Source of the DNA: Rhodocyclaceae bacterium
Lineage (GTDB): Bacteria; Pseudomonadota; Gammaproteobacteria; Burkholderiales; Rhodocyclaceae
Direction: 5' to 3'
DNA: 11,624 bases
Assembly (NCBI GenBank): GCA_016791085.1
Contig: JAEUNN010000579.1
Location: 1 to 11,624 of the forward strand
Part shown: positions 1 through 5,968 of the stretch, piece after piece
Layout: each line of letters begins with the position of its first letter
Position numbering within the stretch: the first letter of the stretch is position 1
Notes under the pieces: generated by a model
The model's database searches: none
What the model was told of the DNA's origin: nothing
The model's input: the letters and a program-made list of their open reading frames with translations, nothing else
Made by a program: the position numbers and the translations under genes

Positions 1-2
1 CG

Positions 3-92
3 GTCAGTTCCGGCCCCTTGCGGTATGAGCATTTCGTGCTGCGCGACGGGGATGGCCGCATGCCGGGGCCTGGTGGCGGCGCACAGGTTTAG
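3..92 (+). CDS. possible 3' end of an unidentified + strand gene (partial)
   Basis: Frame 3 is open from the left edge to a TAG at 90-92 and reads as about 29 residues, including YEHFVLRDGDGR, with a G/P-rich tail. The composition is more protein-like than the other two forward frames, and a + strand gene ending here would converge with norD, placing the repeat array between two convergent transcripts. I cannot recognise a family from so few residues, and a chance open frame in GC-rich DNA remains possible. Confidence 0.25.
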   Translation, partial: VSSGPLRYEHFVLRDGDGRMPGPGGGAQV

Positions 93-138
93 TTCGGCGG
101 TCGCAAGGTTTGCGGAAGCCGCGCGGGAGTGCGGCAGC

Positions 139-1005
139 CGCGCGCCCAGGGGTGGGGGTAAACGCACTCGCCCGAAGCTTGCCGCCCTTGGCTGGGGGCG
201 TGGGCGTCTCGCCCGCGCGGATACCGCCGCGTGCGGTCGCTCGCGGGCGGGACGCCCGCGCCCCCAGGGGTGGAGGTACACCCACTCGCTCCAAACTCAC
301 CGGTCTCGGTTGGGGGCGTGGGCGTTTCGTCCGCGCGGATACTGCCGCGCGCGGTCGCTCGCGGGCGGGACGCCCGCGCCCCCAGGGTGGGAGTAAACCC
401 ACTCGCTCCAAACTCACCGGCCTCGGTTGGGGGCGTGGGCGTTTCGCCCGCGCGGGTACCGCTCCGCGCGGGCGCTCGCGGGCGGGACGCCCGCGCCCCC
501 AGGGGAGGGGGTAAACCCACTCGCTTCAAACTCACCCTCCGCGGCTGGGGGCGTGGGCGTTTCGTCCGCGCGGATACTGCCGCGCGCGGTCGATCGCGGG
601 CGGGACGCCCGCGCCCCCAGGGGGGTGGATAAACCCACTCGCTCCAAACTCACCGGCTTCGGTTGGGGGCGTGGGCGTCTCGCCCGCGCGGGTACCGGCC
701 CGCGCGTTCGATCGCGGGCGGGACGCCCGCGCCCCCAGGGTGGGGGAAAACCCACTCGCGCGAAACTTACCGCCCTCGGTTGGGGGCGTGGGCGTCTCGC
801 CCGCGCGGGTACCGCTCCGCGCGGTCGCTCGCGGGCGGGACGCCCGCGCCCCCAGGGGTGGGGGTAAACCCACTCGCTTCAAACTTATCGCCCCCAGGGG
901 TGGAGGTAAACCCACTCGCTTCAAACTTATCGCCCCCAGGGTGGGGGTAAACCCGCTCGCGCAAACCTTACCGGCCTCGGTTGGGCGCGTGCGCGTGTCG
1001 TCCGC
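139..1005. repeat. tandem array of ~118-bp double-hairpin units
   Basis: This stretch without a credible gene holds six full units whose TGGGGGCGTGGGCG start lies at 193, 311, 428, 546, 664 and 781, a period of 117-118 bp. Each unit has a 74-nt module (193-266, 311-384, 428-501, 546-619, 664-737, 781-854) whose first ~25 nt pair with its last ~25 nt, with about two mismatched or G-T positions. A 43-44-nt linker follows, carrying a short GTGGG/CCCAC hairpin and the conserved CCCACTCGC(T/C)(C/T)CAAACT. A degenerate left end starts near 139 and a broken copy of the module occupies about 982-1005, ending at the norD stop codon. Units are contiguous, so there are no unique spacers. All six reading frames stay open across it because the repeat is GC-rich; the resulting peptides (GRDARAPRG, GARASRPRA) are a hallmark of repeat-derived false genes. 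Its origin is unknown; a REP/BIME-like or miniature mobile origin is inference. Confidence 0.92.
849..979. repeat. three 42-bp short units lacking the long hairpin
   Basis: The start CCCCCAGG recurs at 849, 891 and 933, exactly 42 bp apart, each time followed by the linker sequence with GTAAACCC and CTCGC. These are linker-only copies of the 118-bp unit from which the 76-bp long-hairpin part is missing. The first two are almost identical (GTGGGGG versus GTGGAGG), so they duplicated recently; the third is more diverged (CCCGCTCGCGCAAACC). Confidence 0.85.
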
Positions 1006-2844
1006 TCAGGTGTCGGTCAGGCGCGAATAAAGTTGCGGCAGGCGTAGCGGCAGTTCGGCCGGTTTGCGCACCACGGTGTAGCCATCCACGCCGAACAGGT
1101 GCGGCAGGTAAGCTGCGCCTTCCAGGTCTATGGTCACGCAAAACGGCTTGAGGCCGGCTTTGCGGGCTTCCATGAGGCTCATGCGCGTGTCTTCGATGCC
1201 GTAGCGGCCTTCGTAGTGGTCGAGGTCGTTGGGTTTGCCGTCGGACAGGATGAGCAACAGGCGCAGCGCCGCGCGCTGGCGCGACAGGATGTGCGTGGCG
1301 TGACGGATGGCGGCGCCCATGCGCGTGTAGAAGCCGGGCTTCAGCGCGGCGATGCGGCCGCGCACCGGGTCGCCGTTGGGCTCGTTGAAATCCTTGATGC
1401 GGTAATAGCGTATGTGGTCGCGCCGGCGCGAAGAAAAGCCGTGCAGCGCATAACGGTCGCCGGTCGCGCCCAGCGCTTCGGAAAACAGCATGAGACTGTC
1501 GCGTATCACGTCGATCACGCGCGCCGTGTCGCCTACCCAGGCGTCCGTGGACATGGACAGATCGGCCAGCACCAGACAGGCCAGGTCGCGCTCGCGCCGT
1601 TCGCAAGCCAGGTAACTCGCCAGTTCGGCGTTGCGCCAGCCGGCGCGGCGGTCGGCCAGCGCGCGCACGCAGGCGTCCAGATCGGGTTCGCTGCCCTGCG
1701 GCTGATTTTTGAGCCAGCGCCGGCCCGGCGCCAGGGCTTCGAACTGGCGCCGCAATTTGTGCGCCGGCGCGGCCAGACGCCGCGGCAGCGCGGCCGGGCT
1801 GGCGTCGCGCGGCGCGAATTCGGTCAGGCAGCACTGGTCCTTCTTGAGCAGCTGTTTTTTCCAGTCCCACTCGGGCAGCAGGATGCCGCCCGCGAGCGGC
1901 AGGTCGTCCACGGCCGCGGACGGCAGGTCCAGATCGAAGCGCACTTTCGAGGCAGCGCGCTCGCCGTCGCGCGCGATGGTCAGTTCGTCCATCTGGTCCG
2001 CGATGCGCGCGGCTTCGGGGTCGGGGTCGTCGTCCAGGGCGCGGTCCACCTTCACGTATTCGCCGAACGACAACAGGCTTTCGGCGCGAAACTGCAGCAG
2101 AAAGGGGCTTTGCGGCTGGGCCATGGCCTCGCGGCGGGCTTTGTGGCGGCGCCGGCTGGCGCCGCCGGGCGCGGAATCCGCCTGGGCCTGATCGGACTCG
2201 GGCGGCGCCGCCGCGCCGGCTTCGGCATGCTGGGCGGCGCCGGGATACAGCCACAGCGCCACCGGTTGCGGCGGCCGGCGCGCCGGCGGCAGGGCCGCGA
2301 CCGAACCGGGATCGCGCAGCGCCTGGCGTATGGCCTCTTCGGCCGCGGCTTCGTCGGGCGGCAGGCGCTCCGGCGCCATGCGCGCGGCGATTACCGCATC
2401 CACGAGCCGGCGGTAACGCGGCACCAGGCCCGGGTAGCGCGCAAGCGTGTGGCGTGCGGCGTCCTGGCAGCGGACGATCCAGTTGGCGCCGGGCGCGCCG
2501 TCCATGGCGGCGGCCTGGGCGATCAGCCACAGGTAGAGGTCGCGGTTCGCGGCACGCTCCGGGAACAAGGCGATTTCGGGCGGCAGGCGCAGCGTTTCAT
2601 CGTCGCGCCGCGCGTGAGCGACGCGCTCGCCGCTGTGCGCGATGCGCGCGAGCCAGCCGCGGCGCGCGCCATGCGCCTCGTCGGCGGCTTCGGCCACGCG
2701 CAGGCCGGGGTCGCCGCCCAGCGCGCGGAACAGCACCGCCGCCATGCGCTCGATCTGTTCCAGGCGCACCGCGGCCTGCGGATAGGTGCGCGTCGCGGCG
2801 CGCGTGATCAGTTTGTGCCAGAGTCCGCCGATAAATTCTTCCAT
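1006..2844 (-). CDS. norD: NorD, VWA-domain activation protein for nitric oxide reductase
   Basis: NorD is a cytoplasmic protein that works with the AAA+ ATPase NorQ to make NorCB active, probably by aiding insertion of the non-heme iron (FeB). The 612 residues match the usual family length. The N-terminal half has the family phrase LPPEIALFPERAANRDLYLWL near residues 87-107. The C-terminal ~190 residues form a von Willebrand A domain with a complete metal-ion-dependent adhesion site: DLSMS at 428-432, the threonine of FYTRMG at 507 and the aspartate of LSDGKPND at 535. The middle is A/R/P-rich and poorly conserved. A GGAG about 8 nt upstream supports the ATG. The gene lies 21 nt after the small membrane-protein gene and is last in its operon; a repeat array begins immediately after its TGA. 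Function is by family knowledge; the motifs are seen directly. Confidence 0.95.
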   Translation of the reverse strand: MEEFIGGLWHKLITRAATRTYPQAAVRLEQIERMAAVLFRALGGDPGLRVAEAADEAHGARRGWLARIAHSGERVAHARRDDETLRLPPEIALFPERAANRDLYLWLIAQAAAMDGAPGANWIVRCQDAARHTLARYPGLVPRYRRLVDAVIAARMAPERLPPDEAAAEEAIRQALRDPGSVAALPPARRPPQPVALWLYPGAAQHAEAGAAAPPESDQAQADSAPGGASRRRHKARREAMAQPQSPFLLQFRAESLLSFGEYVKVDRALDDDPDPEAARIADQMDELTIARDGERAASKVRFDLDLPSAAVDDLPLAGGILLPEWDWKKQLLKKDQCCLTEFAPRDASPAALPRRLAAPAHKLRRQFEALAPGRRWLKNQPQGSEPDLDACVRALADRRAGWRNAELASYLACERRERDLACLVLADLSMSTDAWVGDTARVIDVIRDSLMLFSEALGATGDRYALHGFSSRRRDHIRYYRIKDFNEPNGDPVRGRIAALKPGFYTRMGAAIRHATHILSRQRAALRLLLILSDGKPNDLDHYEGRYGIEDTRMSLMEARKAGLKPFCVTIDLEGAAYLPHLFGVDGYTVVRKPAELPLRLPQLYSRLTDT

Positions 2845-2865
2845 GAGTGGCTCCGTGGCCCCGCT

Positions 2866-3300
2866 TCAGCCGCGTATTTCGGGCTCGTCGGGCCCGATCA
2901 GCGGATAGATGTAAGTGCGCCCGGCGAGCGCGCGCGCAAGGCCCAGGGCGCCGAAACACACCAGCGTGGAGTGGCAGGTGGTGAAATAAAGGATCACCAC
3001 CACCCAGGTGTCCGGCGAGCGATAGCCGCCCAGCGCGATGATGGCCGCATTGGCCGCGACCAGCAGGCCGGCCGCCCAAAAGCTGGCCGCGACGGTTTGC
3101 CGCAAGTGGTTGCGCGCAAGCAGCGGCGCCGCCGCGCGATGGCGCAGCCACAGCACGAACAGCACGATGAACGCCAGGCCCGGCACCAGCAGCAGGTTCA
3201 CGAGGTATAGCGACTCGGCCGCCACGGCCAGCGCGAAGCCGGGTTCGGACTCCGGCTGGCCGGCGCGGCCGGCATCGGGTGCGGGCGCCGGTTCAGTCAT
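2866..3300 (-). CDS. small three-helix membrane protein of the nor cluster
   Basis: This 144-residue protein has a P/A/E-rich N-terminal tail (1-20) and three likely membrane helices at about 31-52, 69-91 and 98-123. It ends in a conserved-looking RALAGRTYIYPLIG stretch and an acidic tail. The helix-basic loop-helix layout and the GxxYxYPL ending recall the DUF4870/Tic20-like small membrane proteins, but I would not assign it firmly. I chose the ATG at 3298-3300 because an AAAGGCGG lies 8-10 nt upstream. The frame is open back to 3561, but that extension would overlap the preceding gene and is P/R-rich and unlike a conserved domain. It sits 91 nt after the DUF2189-like gene and 21 nt before norD, so it is probably co-transcribed. 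A role in assembling or anchoring the NorQ/NorD machinery is inference. Confidence 0.82.
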   Translation of the reverse strand: MTEPAPAPDAGRAGQPESEPGFALAVAAESLYLVNLLLVPGLAFIVLFVLWLRHRAAAPLLARNHLRQTVAASFWAAGLLVAANAAIIALGGYRSPDTWVVVILYFTTCHSTLVCFGALGLARALAGRTYIYPLIGPDEPEIRG

Positions 3301-3391
3301 GGCCGGTCCGCCTTTCGGAGCGCGGGGTGCAGGGCCTGCTGCCGGGTCGCGCGGCGCCAGGGGCAAGTCGATGTGCGGGCGCGTGCATGGT

Positions 3392-4141
3392 TCAGTTGGC
3401 AGGTGGAAATACCGTTTCGTGCAGGGCCGCGCCGGCATAGGCCAATAGCGGCAGCACCGGTGCCAGCAGCGGCGGAAACAGCAGCGAAGCAAACACGCAG
3501 GCGGCGAGCAGCACGCCCCACGCCAGATGGGCCGGCAGGCCACGGAATACCGCGCGCACACTGGCCACGACCGCGCCCACCAGATTGGCGCGGCGCGCCG
3601 CCACCAGCGGCACCGAATGCACGGTCACGACATATACGACGCTGGCCAGAAACGCACCCATGACGGCCGAAAACACGTGGAAGGGCGCGAAACGCCAGGC
3701 CGTGAGCGCCTCGCCAAAATCGTGCACGCGCTCGCCCACCATGAAGCCGTACAGCGTGCCGGCGTCGCTCATCCAGATGAACAAGATAAGCATGCAGAAC
3801 AGCCCCAGCACCCACAGCGAACGCGGCGCGGCGCGCAGCGTGGCCCATACCAGCGCGGCGTCGGCGCGGCGCCCGGCGTTGAGCGCATCGCGCACGCCGG
3901 CCAGCCCGGCCACTGCCAGCGGGCCGATGAGCATGAAGCCGCCGCCCAGCGCCAGCGCGAGCGGCGCGAAACCGCTGGCGCCCAGGGCCCAGAACATGAG
4001 GCTGCCGCCGGCACCGAACAGCGCGCCGTAAGTCAGACTTAATGCCGGCGCGCGTTTGAGCAGCTGCCAGCCGGCGGCCAGGGCCGGCGCGAGCGCGCGC
4101 AGCCGCAACACTTCCGGGGCGGGGGGCGGCGCGGCGTGCAT
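3392..4141 (-). CDS. DUF2189-like integral membrane protein between norQ and norD
   Basis: The 249-residue product has about six membrane helices (roughly 33-55, 58-80, 109-126, 154-177, 206-224 and 226-243). The first third, with an LxxGWxLxxRxPxLSLxYG opening near 21-39, then LFGAGGSLMF and GGGFMLIGPLAVAGL (67-81), fits the pattern I know for DUF2189, a family of uncharacterised proteobacterial membrane proteins. No enzyme motif is visible. A cytoplasmic basic loop (RDALNAGRR, 84-92) follows the second helix. The ATG lies 10 nt after the norQ stop with no strong ribosome site, suggesting translational coupling. Its place inside the nor accessory operon suggests a part in NO reductase maturation, or in moving electrons or metal at the membrane; that is inference. 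The family assignment is from memory of the pattern, not a search. Confidence 0.85.
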   Translation of the reverse strand: MHAAPPPAPEVLRLRALAPALAAGWQLLKRAPALSLTYGALFGAGGSLMFWALGASGFAPLALALGGGFMLIGPLAVAGLAGVRDALNAGRRADAALVWATLRAAPRSLWVLGLFCMLILFIWMSDAGTLYGFMVGERVHDFGEALTAWRFAPFHVFSAVMGAFLASVVYVVTVHSVPLVAARRANLVGAVVASVRAVFRGLPAHLAWGVLLAACVFASLLFPPLLAPVLPLLAYAGAALHETVFPPAN

Positions 4142-4151
4142 GCTGCCGGGC

Positions 4152-4946
4152 TTAGCGGCCGAAAGTGGCGCTCACGACTTCCATGAGCGCTTCGGCCACC
4201 TCGGCCTCGTCGGTGAGGCTTTCCACCAGCGCCGAGCGGCAGGCTTCCACCTCGTCCAGGCCATTGCCGACCAGGCGCGCGGCATGCACCAGGAGGCGCG
4301 TGGACACGGCTTCTTCGAGATCCACGTCCTTGAGCGCGCGCAAGCTTTGCGCGATCGACACCAGACGTTTCGCCAGCATCGCGTCGCAACCGGTTTCGCC
4401 CTGCAGGATGGCAGCTTCGCGCTCGGCCGGCGGAAAGTCGAAGCGCAGCCACACGAAGCGCTGGCGCGTCGAAGGTTTGAGGCCCTTGAGAAAATTCTGA
4501 TAGCCCGGGTTATAGCTCATGACCAGCATGAAGCCGGGCGGCGCCTGCAGCAGTTCGCCCGTGCGGTCTATGGGCAGGATGCGGCGGTCGTCGGCGAGCG
4601 GGTGGATCACCACCGTGGTGTCCTTGCGTGCCTCGACCACTTCGTCCAGGTAGCAAATGCCGCCTTCGCGCACCGCGCGCGTGAGCGGGCCGTCGCACCA
4701 TATGGTTTCGCCGTCGCCGATCAGATGGCGGCCGACCAGATCGGCCGCGGTCAGGTCGTCATGGCAGGCCACGGTATGCAGCGGCAGATTCAGTCGCGCC
4801 GCCATGTGCGCCACGAAGCGCGTCTTGCCCACGCCGGTAGGCCCCTTGATGACCACCGGCAGGTGGCTTTTCCAGGCCTGTTCGAATATTTCCACTTCAT
4901 TGCCGGCCGGCTGGTAATACGGCAATTTGTGCACGCGAGCATCCAT
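4152..4946 (-). CDS. norQ: NorQ, MoxR-type AAA+ ATPase for nitric oxide reductase activation
   Basis: NorQ is a cytoplasmic AAA+ ATPase that, with NorD, remodels NorCB into active enzyme. Counting from the upstream TTG, the 271-residue frame shows YYQPAGNEVEIFEQAW near 17-32 (typical start of the NorQ/CbbQ/NirQ family), Walker A GPTGVGKT at 42-49, Walker B GICYLDE at 103-109, the sensor asparagine in SYNPGYQ at 153 and an arginine-finger region STRQR at 166-170. The start is uncertain. The ATG at 4944-4946 gives 264 residues and is annotated here. A TTG at 4965-4967 overlaps the stop of the norF-like gene (TTGA) and adds seven residues. Neither has a clear Shine-Dalgarno; the 15 nt before the ATG instead contain ATCACCTCC, which resembles the 3' end of 16S rRNA. 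Downstream, the DUF2189-like gene begins 10 nt after the TAA. Confidence 0.95.
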   Translation of the reverse strand: MDARVHKLPYYQPAGNEVEIFEQAWKSHLPVVIKGPTGVGKTRFVAHMAARLNLPLHTVACHDDLTAADLVGRHLIGDGETIWCDGPLTRAVREGGICYLDEVVEARKDTTVVIHPLADDRRILPIDRTGELLQAPPGFMLVMSYNPGYQNFLKGLKPSTRQRFVWLRFDFPPAEREAAILQGETGCDAMLAKRLVSIAQSLRALKDVDLEEAVSTRLLVHAARLVGNGLDEVEACRSALVESLTDEAEVAEALMEVVSATFGR

Positions 4947-4963
4947 TTCGGGAGGTGATAAGT

Positions 4964-5218
4964 TCAAGTTGAGTGGCCCAGGCGGAAGGCCAGCGCGATC
5001 ACGATGGCCACGAACAGCAGCCAGCCCGGCAACAGCAGGCGCCAGTAGCCGCGCACCGCGCGCAGGCCCATGAAATCGAGCACCACCAGCCGGCCCTTGG
5101 CGAGCATCAGCACCAGCGTGGCCGTCATGGCCGCGGCACCGGCGGCGCCGCTTTCGCCTATGAACCAGGTGGCCGCGGTGGCGGCGAGCAATACGATGAA
5201 ACTGCGGTCGGTATTCAT
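4964..5218 (-). CDS. norF: NorF-like small membrane protein (cytochrome oxidase subunit IV family)
   Basis: This 84-residue protein has two or three hydrophobic segments (about 6-20, 24-40, 61-80) separated by the basic phrase KGRLVVLDFMGLR at 41-53. That phrase is characteristic of the NorF/prokaryotic COX4 family. NorF and NorE are small membrane partners of NO reductase that are not catalytic but are needed for full NO reductase performance in organisms where this was tested. It begins 4 nt after the norE stop and its TGA overlaps a possible TTG start of norQ, which indicates one tightly coupled message norE-norF-norQ. No strong ribosome site is present, so it probably depends on translation of norE. 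The symbol is assigned by family and position. Confidence 0.85.
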   Translation of the reverse strand: MNTDRSFIVLLAATAATWFIGESGAAGAAAMTATLVLMLAKGRLVVLDFMGLRAVRGYWRLLLPGWLLFVAIVIALAFRLGHST

Positions 5219-5222
5219 GATT

Positions 5223-5849
5223 TCAGCGCATCACATAAACCAGCGGGAACAGCACGATCCACACCAGATCGACCATGTGCCAATAGGCGGCGCCGCTTTC
5301 CAGGCCGTTGGCGTGGCCGGGCCCATAGCCGCCGCGGCGCGTCTGCAGCCAAAGTATGGACAGGATGACCAGGCCCAGTATCACGTGCATGAAATGGAAA
5401 AACGTGAGCGACAGGTAAAACATCCAGAAGGTGTTGGTGGACAGGCTGATGCCGGCCGCGAATTTGCCCGCGTATTCGACGCACTTGAGCGCCAGGAAGC
5501 CGCCGCCGCAGGCGATCGCGGCGGCCAGCCAGTGCGCGCCGGTGGCGCTGCGGCCGTGCTCGCATACCGCGCGCACGGCACGCGCGACGCACCACGAGGC
5601 GGTGATGAGCAGCACCGTGTTGATGCCGCCGGCATTGCGGTCGAGGTGGTCCTGCATGGCATTGAACAGCGCCACGTCCTGTGCGCGCGCAAACGCGTAG
5701 GCGGCGAAAAAAACCGCGAATACCAATAGTTCCGCGAGTATGAAAAACCAGATCGCCAGGTCGCCCGGCGGCGTGCTGCGCGCCTCGGGTGCCGGCGCTG
5801 CCAGGCTTGCGGGGGCGCTCAAGGTGGTGTCCAGACTGTGTGCATTCAT
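5223..5849 (-). CDS. norE: NorE, cytochrome oxidase subunit III-like protein
   Basis: The 208-residue product belongs to the heme-copper oxidase subunit III family. After a 30-residue A/P/S-rich tail it has five membrane helices, near 31-53, 77-94, 106-124, 141-167 and 187-206. Family landmarks are PGDLAIWFFILAELLVF (28-44), the NT...LLITASW stretch (77-86), K122 and E125 of the ALKCVEYAGK segment, FFHFMHVILGL (150-160) and the closing ESGAAYWHMVDLVWIVLFPLVY (184-205). The five-helix form and the location in a nor cluster identify NorE rather than a true oxidase subunit. It is the first gene of the norE-F-Q-DUF2189-small membrane protein-norD unit. The ATG lacks a good Shine-Dalgarno. An FNR/DNR-like box sits only 37 nt upstream and the norCB terminator sits just beyond it, so a separate promoter is likely. 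Confidence 0.93.
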   Translation of the reverse strand: MNAHSLDTTLSAPASLAAPAPEARSTPPGDLAIWFFILAELLVFAVFFAAYAFARAQDVALFNAMQDHLDRNAGGINTVLLITASWCVARAVRAVCEHGRSATGAHWLAAAIACGGGFLALKCVEYAGKFAAGISLSTNTFWMFYLSLTFFHFMHVILGLVILSILWLQTRRGGYGPGHANGLESGAAYWHMVDLVWIVLFPLVYVMR

Positions 5850-5885
5850 AGGGCCGCATCATGCCGGCCGCGCGCCGGCCGCGCC

Positions 5886-5899
5886 TTGATCGCGGTCAT
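5886..5899 (-). promoter_or_regulatory. weak FNR/DNR-type box upstream of norE
   Basis: TTGATCGCGGTCAT reads TTGAT-CGCG-GTCAT. It shares the CGCG centre and the GTCA half with the norC box and differs at two outer positions. Its centre is about 43 bp from the norE ATG. A possible -10 (CATGAT, - strand, 5863-5858) starts 22 bp after it. At normal class-II spacing transcription would begin almost at the ATG, so either the message is nearly leaderless or the box acts differently. Confidence 0.5.
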
Positions 5900-5916
5900 T
5901 TTGGCCCGGGCCAAAA
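5899..5916. promoter_or_regulatory. perfect 18-bp palindrome between norB and norE
   Basis: TTTTGGCCCGGGCCAAAA is its own reverse complement. It includes part of the T-tract of the norCB terminator on one side and touches the norE box on the other. It could be an operator or an aid to termination; the sequence alone does not decide. Confidence 0.5.
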
Positions 5917-5940
5917 AAACGGCGGGCACTAAGGCCCGCC
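5913..5940 (-). terminator. rho-independent terminator after norB
   Basis: On the - strand GGCGGGC and GCCCGCC form a perfect 7-bp stem around a 6-nt loop (CTTAGT), followed by one G and seven T residues. It starts 28 nt after the norB stop codon and so should end the norCB message before norE. No comparable terminator is seen on the + strand here. Confidence 0.88.
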
Positions 5941-5968
5941 TAACCGATGAGGCATGTCAACCGACGTC

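Noticed and set aside
139..1005. CRISPR array.
   Set aside because: Repeat units are contiguous ~118-bp copies with no unique spacers of 25-45 bp between short repeats, and no cas genes are near.
4..1030. Many overlapping open frames of 65-148 codons on both strands within 1-1030.
   Set aside because: They are translations of the GC-rich repeat array (GRDARAPRG, GARASRPRA and similar). Frames change with each 117/118-bp unit and none resembles a folded protein.
968..2530. A 520-codon - strand frame overlapping norD in another phase.
   Set aside because: It is dominated by R/A/G/P with no motif, and overlaps a complete norD with an intact VWA metal site.
1099..3210. A 703-codon open frame on the + strand.
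   Set aside because: It is the antisense shadow of norD and the small membrane-protein gene; it lacks recognisable motifs and is A/R/G/Q-rich, as expected from reverse-reading GC-rich codons.
3301..3561. An N-terminal extension of the small membrane protein back to 3561.
   Set aside because: It would overlap the DUF2189-like gene by about 170 nt, is C/R/P-rich, and a ribosome site supports the ATG at 3298-3300.
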